64,000 nucleotides of DNA from Siphonodentalium dalli (lineage: Eukaryota; Mollusca; Scaphopoda; Gadilida; Siphonodentaliidae), in NCBI GenBank assembly GCA_032622095.1, contig CP136062.1, positions 131,951,282 through 132,015,281 on the forward strand. The letters run 5' to 3'. Numbering within the stretch: position 1 is the first letter of the stretch; every line of letters starts with the position of its first letter. Of this stretch, positions 1-11,910 are shown piece by piece. Below the pieces are notes generated by a model. The model was given only the letters and a program-made list of their open reading frames with translations. It did no database searches and was not told where the DNA came from. A program made the translations under genes and the position numbers.

Positions 1-160
1 ATCGGATTGAGTACCTTTAATAGAAGTTCCTATATTTCATATTATTCATAATTTTCAGAGGTCAATTGGTACTATTTAAATAGATTATATTTGATTGTTT
101 TAAATATAAATAATCAATTCAGACATCTGATAAGCGTTGCAGGCCTACTCATGTCGATCT
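1..160. other. No feature recognised
   Basis: AT-rich sequence with no coding signal. Its end holds the decayed left margin of the hAT-like MITE that follows. Confidence 0.5.
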
Positions 161-563
161 TTTGCAGAAAGAAGTCCACAGAGGGTGAATTTAGTGATGC
201 TACCCCATTTGGCTAGCATCACTAAATTCACCCTCTGGGGACCTTATTCTGCTTAGGCCTCATCTTCTGGGAATTATCTATAGTCTCAAATTAACATTGT
301 TTTTAGTTACTTTTTCTCTTCTGTAAAGTTTCTATATCGCCTAATTTGCTGAAGATAAAATGCATAATCGAGGTGTCTAATGGGTCAATATCACCAACTT
401 CAACTGGGGAACTTCAATCTGATCCTAGGTTTCCCGTAGCAGTTGAGGCTTCAGCAGAATGAGGTTCCTGGATGGTGAATTTGGTGAAGCAGGATAGCGT
501 CACTAATTTCACCCTCTGGGTGACCTCATTCTGCTAATGAGAGACACACTATTTCAAGGTTTG
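161..563 (+). mobile_element. hAT-like MITE, copy 1 (left tip eroded)
   Basis: This copy has the family layout: a left hairpin (gaatttagtgatgct .. agcatcactaaattc), a unique core of about 200 bp containing gataaaatgcataa, then a second hairpin and the terminus atttcaaggtttg. The left CAAG tip is lost or diverged, so no target duplication can be scored. The core lies in the same direction as in the 2553 copy. Confidence 0.85.
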
Positions 564-565
564 TT

Positions 566-1500
566 CAAGAAAGACTAACCAACATGATAGAGCCCGAAGC
601 CGCCATCGCACGCCGCCGCCGCCAGCCATATTGGCCACAAGCCGCCGCCAGCCATATTATTTCTAACGCCAGCCACATTTCAAAATCTCCGCCGCCGGAA
701 TTGTAAAATGGCTGAGCCGTGTGCATGGGCTTATATGTCAAGCACAACTGTACTGTGAATCGCAAAGAACTAAACCGCATTGCCTAATATTGGCATACTC
801 GCATGGACACTGTATGGTTGTTATATTATCAGAACACCTGGCCCATTAATGTGGAATAGACTATCCCAATGCATGCTTTCATATAACTGAATGGGCGCAT
901 CCATTCGGTATTGAAAGGGTTAAAATATAAATTGTTTATATCGACAACACCCAGTCTCAGACATCACTGGCATTTGTCAATATATACACATAAGAATAGA
1001 AAATAGTTTGAAATATTATATATCATTACTATCGGGTTCATCATTCAATGATGCATGCATATATCGCAAGATGGCAGTGATGATAGCAGTCTGAAGTCGA
1101 CAGAAGTCCCAATGTAACTACTTATACCGATTAGATGGGAAACTACATAGTATATCCATGCCAGTCCTTCGTGAATTTTCGCCATAATGGAAAAGCCCAA
1201 CATCAAAAGATTACGTGTGGTCTGGAATTCTACGGGTTCACCACAACGCTAAAAAAAACGGCGTCTATAACCGGTAACATGGGATTAGGAACATTTCGGA
1301 AACTTAAATACGCTGAATGATAACACCGCCATATTTCGTCAGCCACGAACGTCGTGACTGAGCCGGCTTAGCTAGCAAACCAGCCACGAAAATCGGTTGA
1401 GCCAGCCATGAAAACTATTTGTCGTGGCTTCGGGATCTACAACATGAAAACTTGTCTTTTCAATATGGCTATCTCATGAGTAGTGCACATGTGGATGTAT
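566..1500. other. No gene; local GC-rich patch and a TTAA-B fragment
   Basis: Positions 590-720 are a GC-rich run of CCGCCGCCAGCCATATT-like repeats. Positions 1335-1435 contain several AGCCACGA or AGCCAGCCA motifs. Both patches stand out from the AT-rich surroundings and may be parts of one old repeat. Short open frames on either strand match nothing known to me. Confidence 0.4.
853..922 (-). mobile_element. TTAA-B MITE fragment
   Basis: This is a 70-bp remnant of one TTAA-B end, in reverse orientation, reading into TTGAAAGGGTTAA. It shares the blocks around ataactgaatggg and attcggtattgaaaggg with full copies at 20709 and 61225. Confidence 0.75.
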
Positions 1501-1507
1501 CCCTGCA

Positions 1508-1622
1508 CAGTTACTGGATATAAAATCCCAAAAAAATCAGGTTTCGATCGCTCTGGTTGATGCCATCTAGAAATACATATGATTGAAACCTGATTTTTTG
1601 GTGACTTTATGTCCAGTAACTG
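1508..1622. repeat. Small inverted-repeat element, CAGTTACTG ends
   Basis: The arms start cagttactgg and end ccagtaactg. The inner blocks aaaaaatcaggtttcgatc and gattgaaacctgatttttt pair around a loop of about 25 bp. Total length is about 115 bp. No TA or longer target duplication is obvious, so the superfamily is left open. Confidence 0.7.
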
Positions 1623-2259
1623 AGATCCGATTGTATCAGGTCAGTAGCCAGGAGGATACGTCACTAACTTAACCATGAAACCATTGCTTCTGACATTGGC
1701 ATAGTTGCTATCTGGATTCTAGTCCAAGTCTTCTCGGTCAAAAATAGCTTTGGCTATCAGTTGGGGTGATGCTGTTTTGGACCTAGTCCTGTCCCGTTAC
1801 TCTACTATAACAGACTTTACACCACAAATCTTGGGCAGGAGGTATCTTGTTTATATGTATTCGGATCAGGTCAGATGAACTCTTTGCGTATATGAACATT
1901 GAGCCTTTCCAAAGCATGATATCAAATGTGCGTATATCAGAGGTCCGTTGAATGTCAAAGCAGTGAGATTTATAAGTAAGCAAAAACTTGTTTTCCAGAG
2001 AATTTTGATTTGTCACACTATCAGAAAACCTTTTTTTCTATCATGGTAAATGATCGATATATTATTTTGAAGACAGATTAATCACATTCCCGTGAATGCC
2101 CGGGCTCCATGTTGAAATCTGGTGTGTCTTTTCAATGAAAGTGTTATAAAAGAGCAACAGGACAGTACTCGGTCCAAAACATCAACCCAACCGATATCTG
2201 AAGCTGTTGTGGACCGAGAAGACTTGGTCTATTTGGGTGCATGCAGTGGATGCATGAGC

Positions 2260-2471
2260 TACAGTAATGCCCTAAATAATCGACTCCTTAACCACAGCAG
2301 AATTATGGGTAACTTTTCAGGATTTAGTCGGAAATATGGCTTTTTGCCATTCATCGGAAAGCTCTCACAGAGCTTTCTGATGAATGGCAAGCCATATTTC
2401 CGACTAAATCCTGAAAAGTTACCCATAATTCTGCTGTGGTTAAGGAGTCGATTATTTAGAGCATTACTGTA
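2260..2471. mobile_element. Pal-TA MITE, complete copy
   Basis: The hairpin lies between TA dinucleotides and begins cagtaatgccctaaataatc. The right arm is nearly the exact reverse complement, meeting at agctctcacagagct. An open frame runs through it only because the consensus lacks stops in some frames. TA target duplication and CAGT ends suggest Tc1/mariner/pogo mobilisation. Confidence 0.93.
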
Positions 2472-2552
2472 AGATAGTTGTTGCTGGAGTTATCATTACT
2501 CTCAAGAGAACAGGAAAAATATACTTGATTGACCCTGGCCCAAAGGTGAAGC

Positions 2553-2963
2553 CAAGTCTGTCATTTGCAGAATGAGGTCTGCAGGGGGTGAATTTAGTGA
2601 TGCTATCCTGCTCAGCAGGCTAGCATCACCAAACTCACCCTCTGGGGACCTCATTCTGCTCAAGCCTCATCTTCTGGGAAGTATCTATTGTCTTAAATTA
2701 ACATCGTTTTTAGTTACTTTTTCCCTGTTTCTGTATCCCCTAATTTAAAGTAGATAAAATGCATAACCGAGGTGACAAATGGGTGAACATCGCCAACTTC
2801 AACTGGGGAACTTCAATCTGATCCTATGTCTCCCGCAGCAGTTGAGGTCTAAGCCGAATGAGGTCCACGAGGGTGAATTTGGTGATTCTAGGGATGGCGT
2901 CACATAATTTATCCTCTGGGGACCTCATTCTCTGCAATGACCGATGCACTATTTGCAGACTTG
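2553..2963 (+). mobile_element. hAT-like MITE, copy 2, perfect 8-bp target duplication
   Basis: This 411-bp element starts CAAGTCTGTCATTTGCAG and ends CTTG. GGTGAAGC is repeated exactly on both sides (2545-2552 and 2964-2971). Both terminal hairpins and the unique core are present. It is the best full-length reference copy in the window. Confidence 0.93.
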
Positions 2964-3336
2964 GGTGAAGCACTTTGACTCTTTCGCTCTCCCCTAATAA
3001 CGATGCCCAATGGACAGCGATGGCAAGGTTTATAGTCTGGGGATCAGTCAACAGGATGATATGATTTTACAAACATCTATTAAATGGTTGATGTGTTTTA
3101 TGTTCACAATCGTTATCAATTTCCCTTGTAAATTTCAGTTATATTAAATATGAGTTTTTTTTTTAAACCATAACTGATTTTTGAATGTGCATTGTGAATT
3201 CCACATCTCATTGCACTAGTTTATCCCATCAGGCAAGCGTTTACATATGTTTAAACTCAGAATCACTTTGGGTCAGAGAATATTGAACCATGTTCCAAAA
3301 GAGGTCTATTAATAGACTCCTTATTGTGAGAGAAAA

Positions 3337-4221
3337 TGAGTGTCAATAACACTGTCGCTCAACTTGGAAAAGGAATAATTTCTTGTGTTAGTCAATTTTA
3401 GGGCCGAATGACTCCAAAATGACTCATTCCCATCTACATGTCAATATTAACTTCCACGACAAATTTCATGAGGATCAGACAAAAATTCCAGCCTGTAGCT
3501 TGTGCTATAAATGAATTTGAAATTTTGAAATCCAAGATGGCCACTGGTGGCCATGTTTTTTTGCCGAATGACCCCAAAATGACTCGTTCCCATCTACATG
3601 TCAATGTCAAAGACCATGTCAAATTTCATAATGATCCAACCAAATGTATGACCAGTAGCCCGTGCCACAGGATTAAGTCACGCAAAGAGTATCTTATGGC
3701 CGAATGACCCCAAAATGACTCATTCCCATCTACATGCCATTGTTAACATCCATGACAAATTTCATTATGATCCGACCAAAGGTACGACCTGTAGCATGTG
3801 ACAACAATTTAGTCATGCAAATAGTAAAATCCAAGATGGCTGACAGCGGCCATATTTTATGGCTGATCGACCCCAAAATTACTCGTTCCCATCTACATGT
3901 CAATATTAACATCCATGACAAATTTCATGATGATCAGACGAACAGTAAGACCTGTAACCCGTGCTAATGAATTGAATTTTGAAATCCAAGATGGCTGCTG
4001 GTGGCCATGTTTTTTTTCCGAATGACCCCAAAATGACTCGTCCCCATCTACATGTCAATGTCAACAGCTATGACAAATTTTATAATGATCAGACCAAAGG
4101 TACGCCCTGTAGCCAGTGCTGAAGGAAATTGTTGACGAATCACGCACACACACACACACATGTACACACACACGGACGACGGATACCAAGTCATGGGAAT
4201 AGCTCAAACTTTACAAAGTAA
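3337..4221 (+). mobile_element. Pearl/Helentron-like element with internal tandem repeats, copy 1
   Basis: It begins gtgtcaataacactgtcgct and ends after a CA-rich run with aatagctcaaactttacaaa. Inside are about four diverged units of roughly 140-170 bp, each with blocks like ccaagatggc, gaccccaaaatgac, cccatctacatgtcaat and gacaaatttcat. The same architecture recurs at 59028-60393. Elements with tandem units of this length inside Helentron-like ends are well known from molluscs. No transposase is present. Confidence 0.85.
4142..4182. repeat. CA microsatellite inside the pearl-like element
   Basis: A run of CA dinucleotides, broken once by TGTACA, lies just before the 3' end of the element. 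The sister copy has a matching ACACACGG-rich stretch at 60305-60340. Confidence 0.85.
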
Positions 4222-4224
4222 ACA

Positions 4225-4743
4225 GGGTTCATACGCGGGTCTGGAATCCTGGAAAAGTTATGGAAATAGAAAATTTGATTTCCATACCCTGGAAAATGGG
4301 ACCTTTTCTCACCCAGTTATGGAAAAGGTCTTAAAAATTGGTGGGGGACTGGGAGAAGGTCTTGAAAAGTCATGGAATAATATAAAAAATCAGTGCTGAT
4401 TACTTACATGATGTCTAAATGACTGGCAACTGTTTGTTCAGGGATAATATATCACTGCAGCAAACATGGGGGAGGCCACGGTTATCAACCATGAAAACAT
4501 ATAAAAGCGTAGACTTTATGGATGGTAAACACAATAGCTACTCATCTTCCTATAATTCGAACACTAATTCCAGTGACTTCAAAATAAGGAAATTGTAAAG
4601 TCTTTCCCAATTTTTTTTTTAAATTCCCTGATGTGACGTATGGGAAAGTTATTGAATTGAAAAGTCTTGAAAAAATTATCATGAAGTCTGGAAAAGGTAT
4701 GGAAAAGTTATGGAATTTTGTTCAAAGGTAGATGTATGAACCA
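4225..4743. mobile_element. Element with GGTTCATAC / GTATGAACC ends
   Basis: The ends are a 9-bp exact inverted repeat at 4226-4234 and 4734-4742. The interior carries many diverged versions of ggaaaagttatggaa near both ends, which probably form imperfect subterminal repeats. It abuts the pearl-like element. No target duplication was found, so the superfamily is unknown. Confidence 0.65.
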
Positions 4744-4744
4744 T

Positions 4745-5430
4745 GGTAAAGTTGAGCTAAAAATTACATTTATTATAAGGTGTGGGTTGACCCGAGTGTG
4801 CAATGCTCGCAATCCTATTAAACATGTGATGGCTATTGATTCTCACATAAACACACCACATGTTTGTATTTATATCCATAAAATACGATAATTAAAGTCC
4901 TAGACAGTATAGTAGTAGCACATTGTGCATGATATTGTGAGTGGCTACACTCTTGAATGAACACCAATTGAATAGGACAAGTCGACTTTCCAAAAATCAC
5001 TGGGTTCTTTAAGAGGCAAGATATGTCCCCATATGCTGGACATTTGGTCATGTTCAAATGTCAGAATTATCGGTTGACGATGGGGACATCTTGGTGATTT
5101 GGCACCTGGAACCTAAATATTTTGTTTCCTTTCTCTTGCTAGAGAGAACTCAGTAGATCGTTTGCTACATATAGGCACAGACAGTATAAATTAACGCAGG
5201 ACATAAGATTGGATAATCACACTTATAGGATGATTTGTTCATGTCAAAGTCCAAGGCTCATTTTGCAAGGCGACAAAGGCAAAATTCTCACCCTGGGCCA
5301 CCATAATTCGCTCTGCTGTAGCTGAGGCGAAGTTTGAGTCACTTTGTAATTTTAGCAGCTGCCCAACCTCCAATGTTTGTATTGGCTGGACGATGATGAG
5401 TGTTGGGTTATTAGTTTCACGTCGTTACAG
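4745..5430. other. No feature recognised
   Basis: AT-rich sequence without coding signal or a repeat shared with the rest of the window. Short open frames here match nothing known to me. Confidence 0.4.
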
Positions 5431-5436
5431 TAACTG

Positions 5437-6145
5437 AGAAGTGAGAATAGTCCCACAGGTCCTCTGGTGTGACAACCCCACCATGAGTATACAAGGTTTG
5501 TATCTTATCAGACCAATATTGAGCATAGACTCACTTGCGAACAAAATTCATCAAAATCCCATGTGCATGAAATAATGCCACAAACCCAGTTCTTTAGTCC
5601 ATATTCGCACCTTTAATTTGATGTATCTCCAACTTCGATAAGTTGAAGATCCCCAAAGATATTTATGAATAGGTGCACAATTTCAAAATCATGCAGACAA
5701 ACCCTTGAACAGATTCCCATCAATTATAGCATAGTAGCACTGCAGATTTTACTCTGCTGAGGTCAGACAGGACCACACATGGTGAATCATTGTGACAAGT
5801 GGAATTCTGCAGTGCCAGCTATGCTTTATTTGATGGGAATCTGTTCCAAGAGTCTTCGAAATTCATTTACGACTGTTCAAGGGTTTGTGCAGTTTCGAAA
5901 GTGTGCACATATTCATATATATCTTTGGTGATCTTCCACGTATCAATGCGGCAGGTAATCAAATTAAAGGTGCGAAAATGGTCTAAAGAAATGCTTATGT
6001 GGCATTATCTCAAGCACAGGGGATTTTGATGAATTTTTATCGCAAGTGAGTCTATGCTCAATATTCAGGTCTGAATATACAAACCTTGTATTAAGGTGGA
6101 TACTCGTGGTGGGTTGCGCACCAGGGGACCTGTGAATAGCCCTTT
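5437..6145. mobile_element. Long fold-back element, about 710 bp
   Basis: The outer blocks acaggtcctctggtgtgac and gttgcgcaccaggggacctg pair. Pairing continues inward through acaaggtttgtat, attgagcatagactcacttg, attcatcaaaatccc and cagattcccatcaa, with the centre near 5795. The arms are about 300 bp each and degenerate. Two short open frames within are by-products of the arms. No transposase was seen. Confidence 0.8.
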
Positions 6146-6149
6146 GATA

Positions 6150-7230
6150 AAACAATGATGGGGACTGTTGCATGGATTTTGTTCAGAAACAGAACATAGA
6201 GGTCTCACTAATGGGTAATAATTTCCCACCCCACATACATGGAAAACAGTCTGGCAATGCTTGAAGGGCAACAATTGACGGTCTCCAATCTAAAACACAT
6301 AACTGAGGTATATGAGGGATTAGAGAAAACAAAAATTGAAAAGTAATGTTTGTATACTGATTTATTTAAAAACAACACAGAATAATGATGTTGACCAAAT
6401 CACTGTCAGATCAGTTGAACTCCCACAGGTCGAATCTATATACAAGAGACCTACACACAGGCACGTATACACACAGGCGGAAAGGCTCGCATCGAGTCAA
6501 CCACCTTCCACAGTAAAAAAGTAGGACACATTTACGAGCAATGTGAAATCAATGAGAAGAAATTAACCTATCCACTGCCAAGCTCGACGATGATATACAT
6601 TATTTATATAAAGTCTCATGAATGATTTCAACAGAAACTATATAAAGGTTACGATGAGTTTGAACAATTGTTATATAAAGCTTAGCAATGATTGAGTGAC
6701 ATATAAATCTGATTATTTTGGCCGCTGAGGTGTACCATTTGACACATAATACAGCTAGATGCTGCTTTATAAACAGCAACCTGACAGCGGAGTTTGACTG
6801 TATTGGTCTTTCGCATCACAGAAGGAGGATAGTAAAGATGTATTCGGGACACCTGACTCTTTATATATCCTCTCGAGTATTTAAAATAAAATTTCAGAAT
6901 TGAGCAGATTCGAGGACTTATAGCCGAAAATAAAAAATTTAATAGGCATAAATTTCACTCATGTATTATATACACGAGATCTAGAATGTCAGTTATGATT
7001 GTCAATTTGTCAGGAAGATAACAAAATTTCACGGAAATTTTCAGGGATTTTGTTGTCATTTGGAAAGTCTGAAGGACATGTAAAAATTCACGATTCACAA
7101 ACTATCCCAGCAGCAATGATTACAAATTTGGTTGTTCGTGTTAATAGTTTCAAATTATCAAAACTATCTCTTTAGACTACAGCAATTGTATCAATTGGTT
7201 TACAAACAGGGAGAAAATCTCTAGGTGGAG
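6150..7230. other. No feature recognised
   Basis: AT-rich sequence with scattered short open frames of no recognisable family and no repeat shared with the rest of the window. Confidence 0.4.
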
Positions 7231-7231
7231 G

Positions 7232-7448
7232 TACAGTAATGCCCTAAGTAATCGACTCCTTAAAAACAGCAGAATTATGGGTAACTTTTCAGGATTTAGT
7301 GGGAAATATGGCTTGTTGCTATTCATCGGAAAGCTCTCACTGAGAGCTGTCCGATGAATGGCAACAAGCTATATTTCCGACTAAATCCTGAAAAGTTACC
7401 CATAATTCTGCTGTGGTTAAGGAGTCGATTACTAAGGGCATTACTGTA
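7232..7448. mobile_element. Pal-TA MITE, complete copy
   Basis: Full hairpin between TA dinucleotides with centre at agctctcactgagagct. A few arm differences (gtgggaaatatggc against agctatatttccgac) show mild decay. Confidence 0.93.
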
Positions 7449-7944
7449 GGTCTTGACATACCGACTGTCCATTATTCCACAATATCCTTGAGAAAGCAAA
7501 TCTCTTATATTCACTTAAAATAATTAGTTTGCGAATAAAATTAATAAAACCAGCACATTAATATTTAAATTATTCTCAAGTTCCCATGCTATTATGACTG
7601 ACAGAACGGTTTGGTGAGAAGTCTTACATAACACCATGACCAAAAACAAAACTTCCAATTTTCGGTAAAAAAGTTGTCAACTGGTTATTGAGATTTATAA
7701 GGAGTGTGCGTGTTACAAGTGATTCATACTGTATCTTCAAGTTAGATAAAATGTTGTGGCTGTTGTTATCCTACAGGATGGAATCCCGATTACATCTTTA
7801 CATTTCATTACTCAAAATATTCAATAGTGTGCAATTTGCAGTGATATATATACGCCCAGTCTGGGTGAACGTCGACTCTAAATTTGAAATATAGATGTTG
7901 TAATGAATATTTAGGTATGAGTTTACTCAGACTGATATACGCCC

Positions 7945-8130
7945 TGTCACTAACTCGTGGCCATGTTGGATCCACCAGGCCCGGTTCCATGGTTTTAGTG
8001 CTACAGGTCAAAGTTCTGGAGTAGCATTTCCATATATGGAAGTCATGAATATTCAAAAGCTCCATATATGGAAATACTACTCAGAACTTTGATGGAACAT
8101 GTAGCACTAAAACCACGGAACCGGGGCTGG
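7945..8130. repeat. Inverted-repeat element, about 185 bp
   Basis: The arms share ccggttccatggttttagtg, ctacaggtcaaagttctg and catttccatatatgga with their complements at 8051-8126, around a loop of about 20 bp near 8045. The ends are ill defined because the outermost bases diverge. Confidence 0.75.
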
Positions 8131-8451
8131 ATGAATCTCTGAAACCGCGGACTTGATGAATATATAGGCTGCAAGTTAGTGATCTCGCTTATTGAATAGA
8201 ACACAATATTTCATTCAATTAGATGAGAACATCACAAGTTGGTCAAGTCAGTCTAACATACACTGAGAGATGATCATGGAAAATGATTACAAAAGTGATT
8301 ACATGATGGTATTCTCTGTATTAAACTAAAGCTGTCAATTGGATATACATGTAGTTCTCCATAGACATTGTTACTTACAAGGACAAAGGACTTCACAATA
8401 GATACCTATATAATTTCACAGATCTATCCACTGTGAAGGCCTTACATCCCT

Positions 8452-8666
8452 TTAACCCTTTCAGTGCCAAGTCCGATTTTTGTATCAACCCATATTTCCT
8501 TGATCATTTTTCAAATTTATTGATTATAATAATGTGATACATTGATAGAAAGAGCTCTTAGAGCTCTTTCCATCAATGTATCACATTATTATAATCAATA
8601 AATTTGAAAAATGATCAAGGAAATATGGGTTGATACAAAAATCGGACTTGGCACTGAAAGGGTTAA
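8452..8666. mobile_element. TTAA-C MITE, near-perfect palindrome between TTAA sites
   Basis: TTAA at both ends brackets a 207-bp palindrome that starts CCCTTTCAGTGCCAAG and folds at agctcttagagct. The arms differ at very few positions, making this the best-preserved long hairpin in the window. TTAA target and CCC..GGG ends fit piggyBac-type mobilisation; the source transposase is not in the window. Confidence 0.92.
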
Positions 8667-9205
8667 GGTACTTTCTAGTAATGAGATCATTGTCAGAACT
8701 AAGTGTTTGTCTGTAGTACTATGTACCCTTGTTACATCAATACAATGTAATCGACTGACTGCAGGAAATATTGAACTTCCTCCTTTACTTAGAGATAATG
8801 TATCAGCTTCCTGTACTTTCTATGTTCATTCAGAGGTATAAAGTAATAATCTGGAGTCTTAGAGGCCAGTCAACAAGAACTTCTATCACTATGAAACGAC
8901 TATTTTTGTAATATTATCCAAAAATCCAAAACTGCAACATGAAATGGTTTTATTTTTAGAAAAACACAACATTTTGACTGAAAATAGATTTTTAACACAT
9001 TTTTTAAGTGTACAATATTTCTCCTTTGTGTTTTTGGGAACAATAATGCAAGAGTGTTCTAATGCAAAAAGAATTTCATAGAAATATATGCTGTTGTTGT
9101 TGTAAGTGCTCCCGGGAAGTGATAAATCATCTTTAAAATCTAATGGATGTGATGGAGCCTGAATCATCATGAGTGAAGTATGGTGATCAGGACCTCCAAA
9201 CTTGG
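8667..9205. other. No feature recognised
   Basis: AT-rich sequence. A 93-residue open frame on the minus strand (8889-9170) shows no family features and is low-complexity in composition. Confidence 0.4.
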
Positions 9206-9221
9206 GTCATATGACATAGTG

Positions 9222-9290
9222 GAGCTCTGTAGTCCATTGTTAACATGTTGGACTTGTCTTCGCTGTCAACACAATTCCATCTGTTGCCCA
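9222..9290 (+). mobile_element. SINE head fragment
   Basis: Positions 9227-9281 (gtccattgttaacatgttgg through gctgtcaacacaa) match the tRNA-like head of the SINE at 21178-21530. The body is missing. Confidence 0.6.
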
Positions 9291-9299
9291 CCTAGCGGT

Positions 9300-10620
9300 T
9301 ACATTAGTCAAAATAGTTTGGGACAGCATCACAAGGAATAACTTAGGAATCGGTATTTGAAATTCCACACTGTATATTGATATTTACTCCTGCCTGGCCT
9401 GGAATTTTCCATTCTCTCCAAGTGGACTTCCCAGATAAGGTTAGTGATGATTGAATACTTTCTTTGGACTATTTGGATGTCATCCCTGATATTTACACTG
9501 AAATAGCAATCATGTAACCGTGTTTGGAGTCCCTGGCCTTGTTTGTAGTGAATGCATGTAGTCCTGTTAATGAACACTGAGCATTTGACACGATGACATG
9601 CCTATTATATAAAATGGGCAACTAGTATCTGAGACATGGAATATTTCCTTCAATAAATAATAAATTATAAATAAATAAACAATAATCAAGAGCTTCAGCA
9701 TACAAATTGTAACAGTTCATTGACAGAATCAAGTATGAACAAAGTTGTGTACTTTGTCAAAATATGACACTTTTTTTCAGTAAGAAAAAGCAGAATGCTC
9801 TTTTTTTCTCATGATACATTGTAGTTTTAATGAAGGAAATTTGATCAGACGACAATGAATGTACATGTTACAGTTGGTGTGCTGAACCTCAACATTAACA
9901 AAGCAACATTAGTGTACAATCTTCTAGGGCAGTTTCAATAGACATTATTGGAGTATAATCATGAAATGTCCGAATATTTAAGCCGGAACATTACTTGAAA
10001 AATCTGTATCTGATGACATTGTATGACACCATCCAGCTATATAATTATATATAATATACCTTGATGCATATTGAAAATTTTTAATAAGCTAATATAAGCA
10101 TCAAGACATAGCTTTATATTCGCCTAAAGTATTCCGATGAAAATGAGATATCCATATACAAAACATATTAATCATAAAAATATCACCACCTTGCCCAGTG
10201 CATATTCACTGTATATTTGGAATTCTTAGAGAACATTGCACAAGTCCCACGTCAGTTGAACATATCATGATCAAGAATGAACCCATATATATTCTACCAA
10301 GTTGTTGGTATAGGCAAGAAAATATTTTCCACTTGAAACTAAGATACCTTGTCTGATTTAACACTGTAAAACCACCATCTGTTTGTTTTATACACCAGAA
10401 AATAATTAAATCGGACACATTATCCCATTATTTGATGGCCAGATATTGCCTTTCAAAAGAGGAAGTTTGAACACGCTTTGAATATTTGTCACTCTAGCAA
10501 AAATTGCAATTATCATCTCTTATGTAGAGTGTCCGTTGTCCAAAATCAGTAGATATTAAAAGAATATTCACAATTATGTGATTTTTTTTTATCATTTTCT
10601 ATGGGTGATTGTGTAGATTT
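9300..10620. other. No feature recognised
   Basis: AT-rich stretch with no repeat shared with the rest of the window and only short, featureless open frames. Confidence 0.4.
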
Positions 10621-10622
10621 TC

Positions 10623-10755
10623 ACGACTCCTTAACCTTAAGAATTATGTGTAGCTTTCCGATGAATGGCAACAAGCCATATTTCCAACTAAATCCTAAAA
10701 AGTTACCCATAATTCTGCTGTGGTTAAGGAGTCGATTATTTAGGGCATTACTGTA
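10623..10755. mobile_element. Pal-TA MITE, left arm mostly deleted
   Basis: The right arm is complete to the terminal CTGTA. The left arm retains only a short piece (cgactccttaacc, gaattatg), then jumps to the centre. The hairpin can no longer form. Confidence 0.85.
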
Positions 10756-11028
10756 AAGCAACTGACATCTTCAGTCAACCGACAGACCAAATATATTAAT
10801 ATTGTGAAATAATTGGCAGAAAGCAGGCAGAAATATATTTATCTGAATGAGAATCTGCAATTAGTTAATACAACAGAACAATGACAGAGAAAAATGTCCT
10901 GGACTTCATTCATTTTGTTTAGATCACAGGCATGAGATATCTAGGCACAATTACGAGTAGAGGAAAACTGTCACAAAGAAGACAATGCCGAAGCTAATAT
11001 AGAGATCCCACTTGTAGATAGTAGGCGG

Positions 11029-11237
11029 ATGCAGCATTAAAGATCCTGTGCAACTGCATTCGCTTATATATGCGAGTATCCCATAGGAAGCCTCGTATAT
11101 TTAAGAGCATGCACTGGCTTACAAGATCAAAGACGATGCATTCTCTTATATATGTGAGTCTGGGAGGCTCGCATATATCAGGCAATGATTGGAACAGAGT
11201 TTTCGCAAAATTTCAGGAAGCCCCAATCATGTTAAAC
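11029..11237 (+). mobile_element. TTAA-A MITE, end-eroded copy
   Basis: It contains the family blocks gcattaaagatcctgtgc, ttatatatgcgagt, catgcactggcttacaaga and ttcgcaaaatttcaggaag, but both TTAACCCTTT tips are lost. Confidence 0.8.
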
Positions 11238-11320
11238 AGCCAGTTTCAGAAGATGTCCAATCATATGTATGATGCATTCTGATTGGGATATAGGTCATTG
11301 ACAGTTATAATGGAATGAAG

Positions 11321-11537
11321 TACAGTAATGCCTTAAGTAATCGACTCTTTAACTACAGCAGAATTATGGGTAACTTTTCAGGATTTAGTCGGAAATATGG
11401 CTTGTTGCCATTCATTGGAAAGCTCTCGGGGAGAGCTTTCCGATGAATGGCAACAAGCCATATTTCCGACTAAATCCTGAAAAGTTACCCATAATTCTGC
11501 TGTAGTTAAAGAGTTGATTACTTAGGGCATTACTGTA
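11321..11537. mobile_element. Pal-TA MITE, complete copy
   Basis: Full hairpin between TA dinucleotides with the centre agctctcggggagagct. Its two arms match each other more closely than those of most copies. Confidence 0.94.
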
Positions 11538-11649
11538 TGATAATTGACTTTTCGAACTTATAACCAGTTGTAACTCAACTGATGGCCACAAGTTCTTTGA
11601 ACTTCAACTTCTACAGAATCATCACTCCTGCCACCACACTCATTATCTC

Positions 11650-11902
11650 CAAGCCTTGAAATGGCATGTCTGTCATTTGCAGAATGAGGTCCCCAGAGGG
11701 TGAATTTAGTGATGCTACCCCGCATAGCGGGCTAGCATACCAAATTCACCTTCTGGGAACCTCATTCTGCTGAGGTGTAAGCAGAATGAGGTCCCCAGAG
11801 GGTGAATTTGGTGATGCTAGCCCGCTATGCGGGGTAGCATCACTAAATTCACCCTCTGGGGACCTCATTCTGAAAATGACAGACACACTATTTCAAGGCT
11901 TG
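11650..11902. mobile_element. hAT-like MITE, copy 3, short form
   Basis: The two terminal hairpins are back to back with no unique core. The ends are CAAGCCTTGAAAT and ATTTCAAGGCTTG, flanked by attatctc and attatttc (7 of 8 identical). A palindromic derivative of the longer element. Confidence 0.9.
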
Positions 11903-11910
11903 ATTATTTC

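Noticed and set aside
2122-2472. 116-residue open frame, with similar peptides in frames at 7323, 28000, 32337, 41060, 47803 and 56311.
   Set aside because: The shared peptide is the translation of Pal-TA hairpins, and it appears on both strands as expected for a palindrome.
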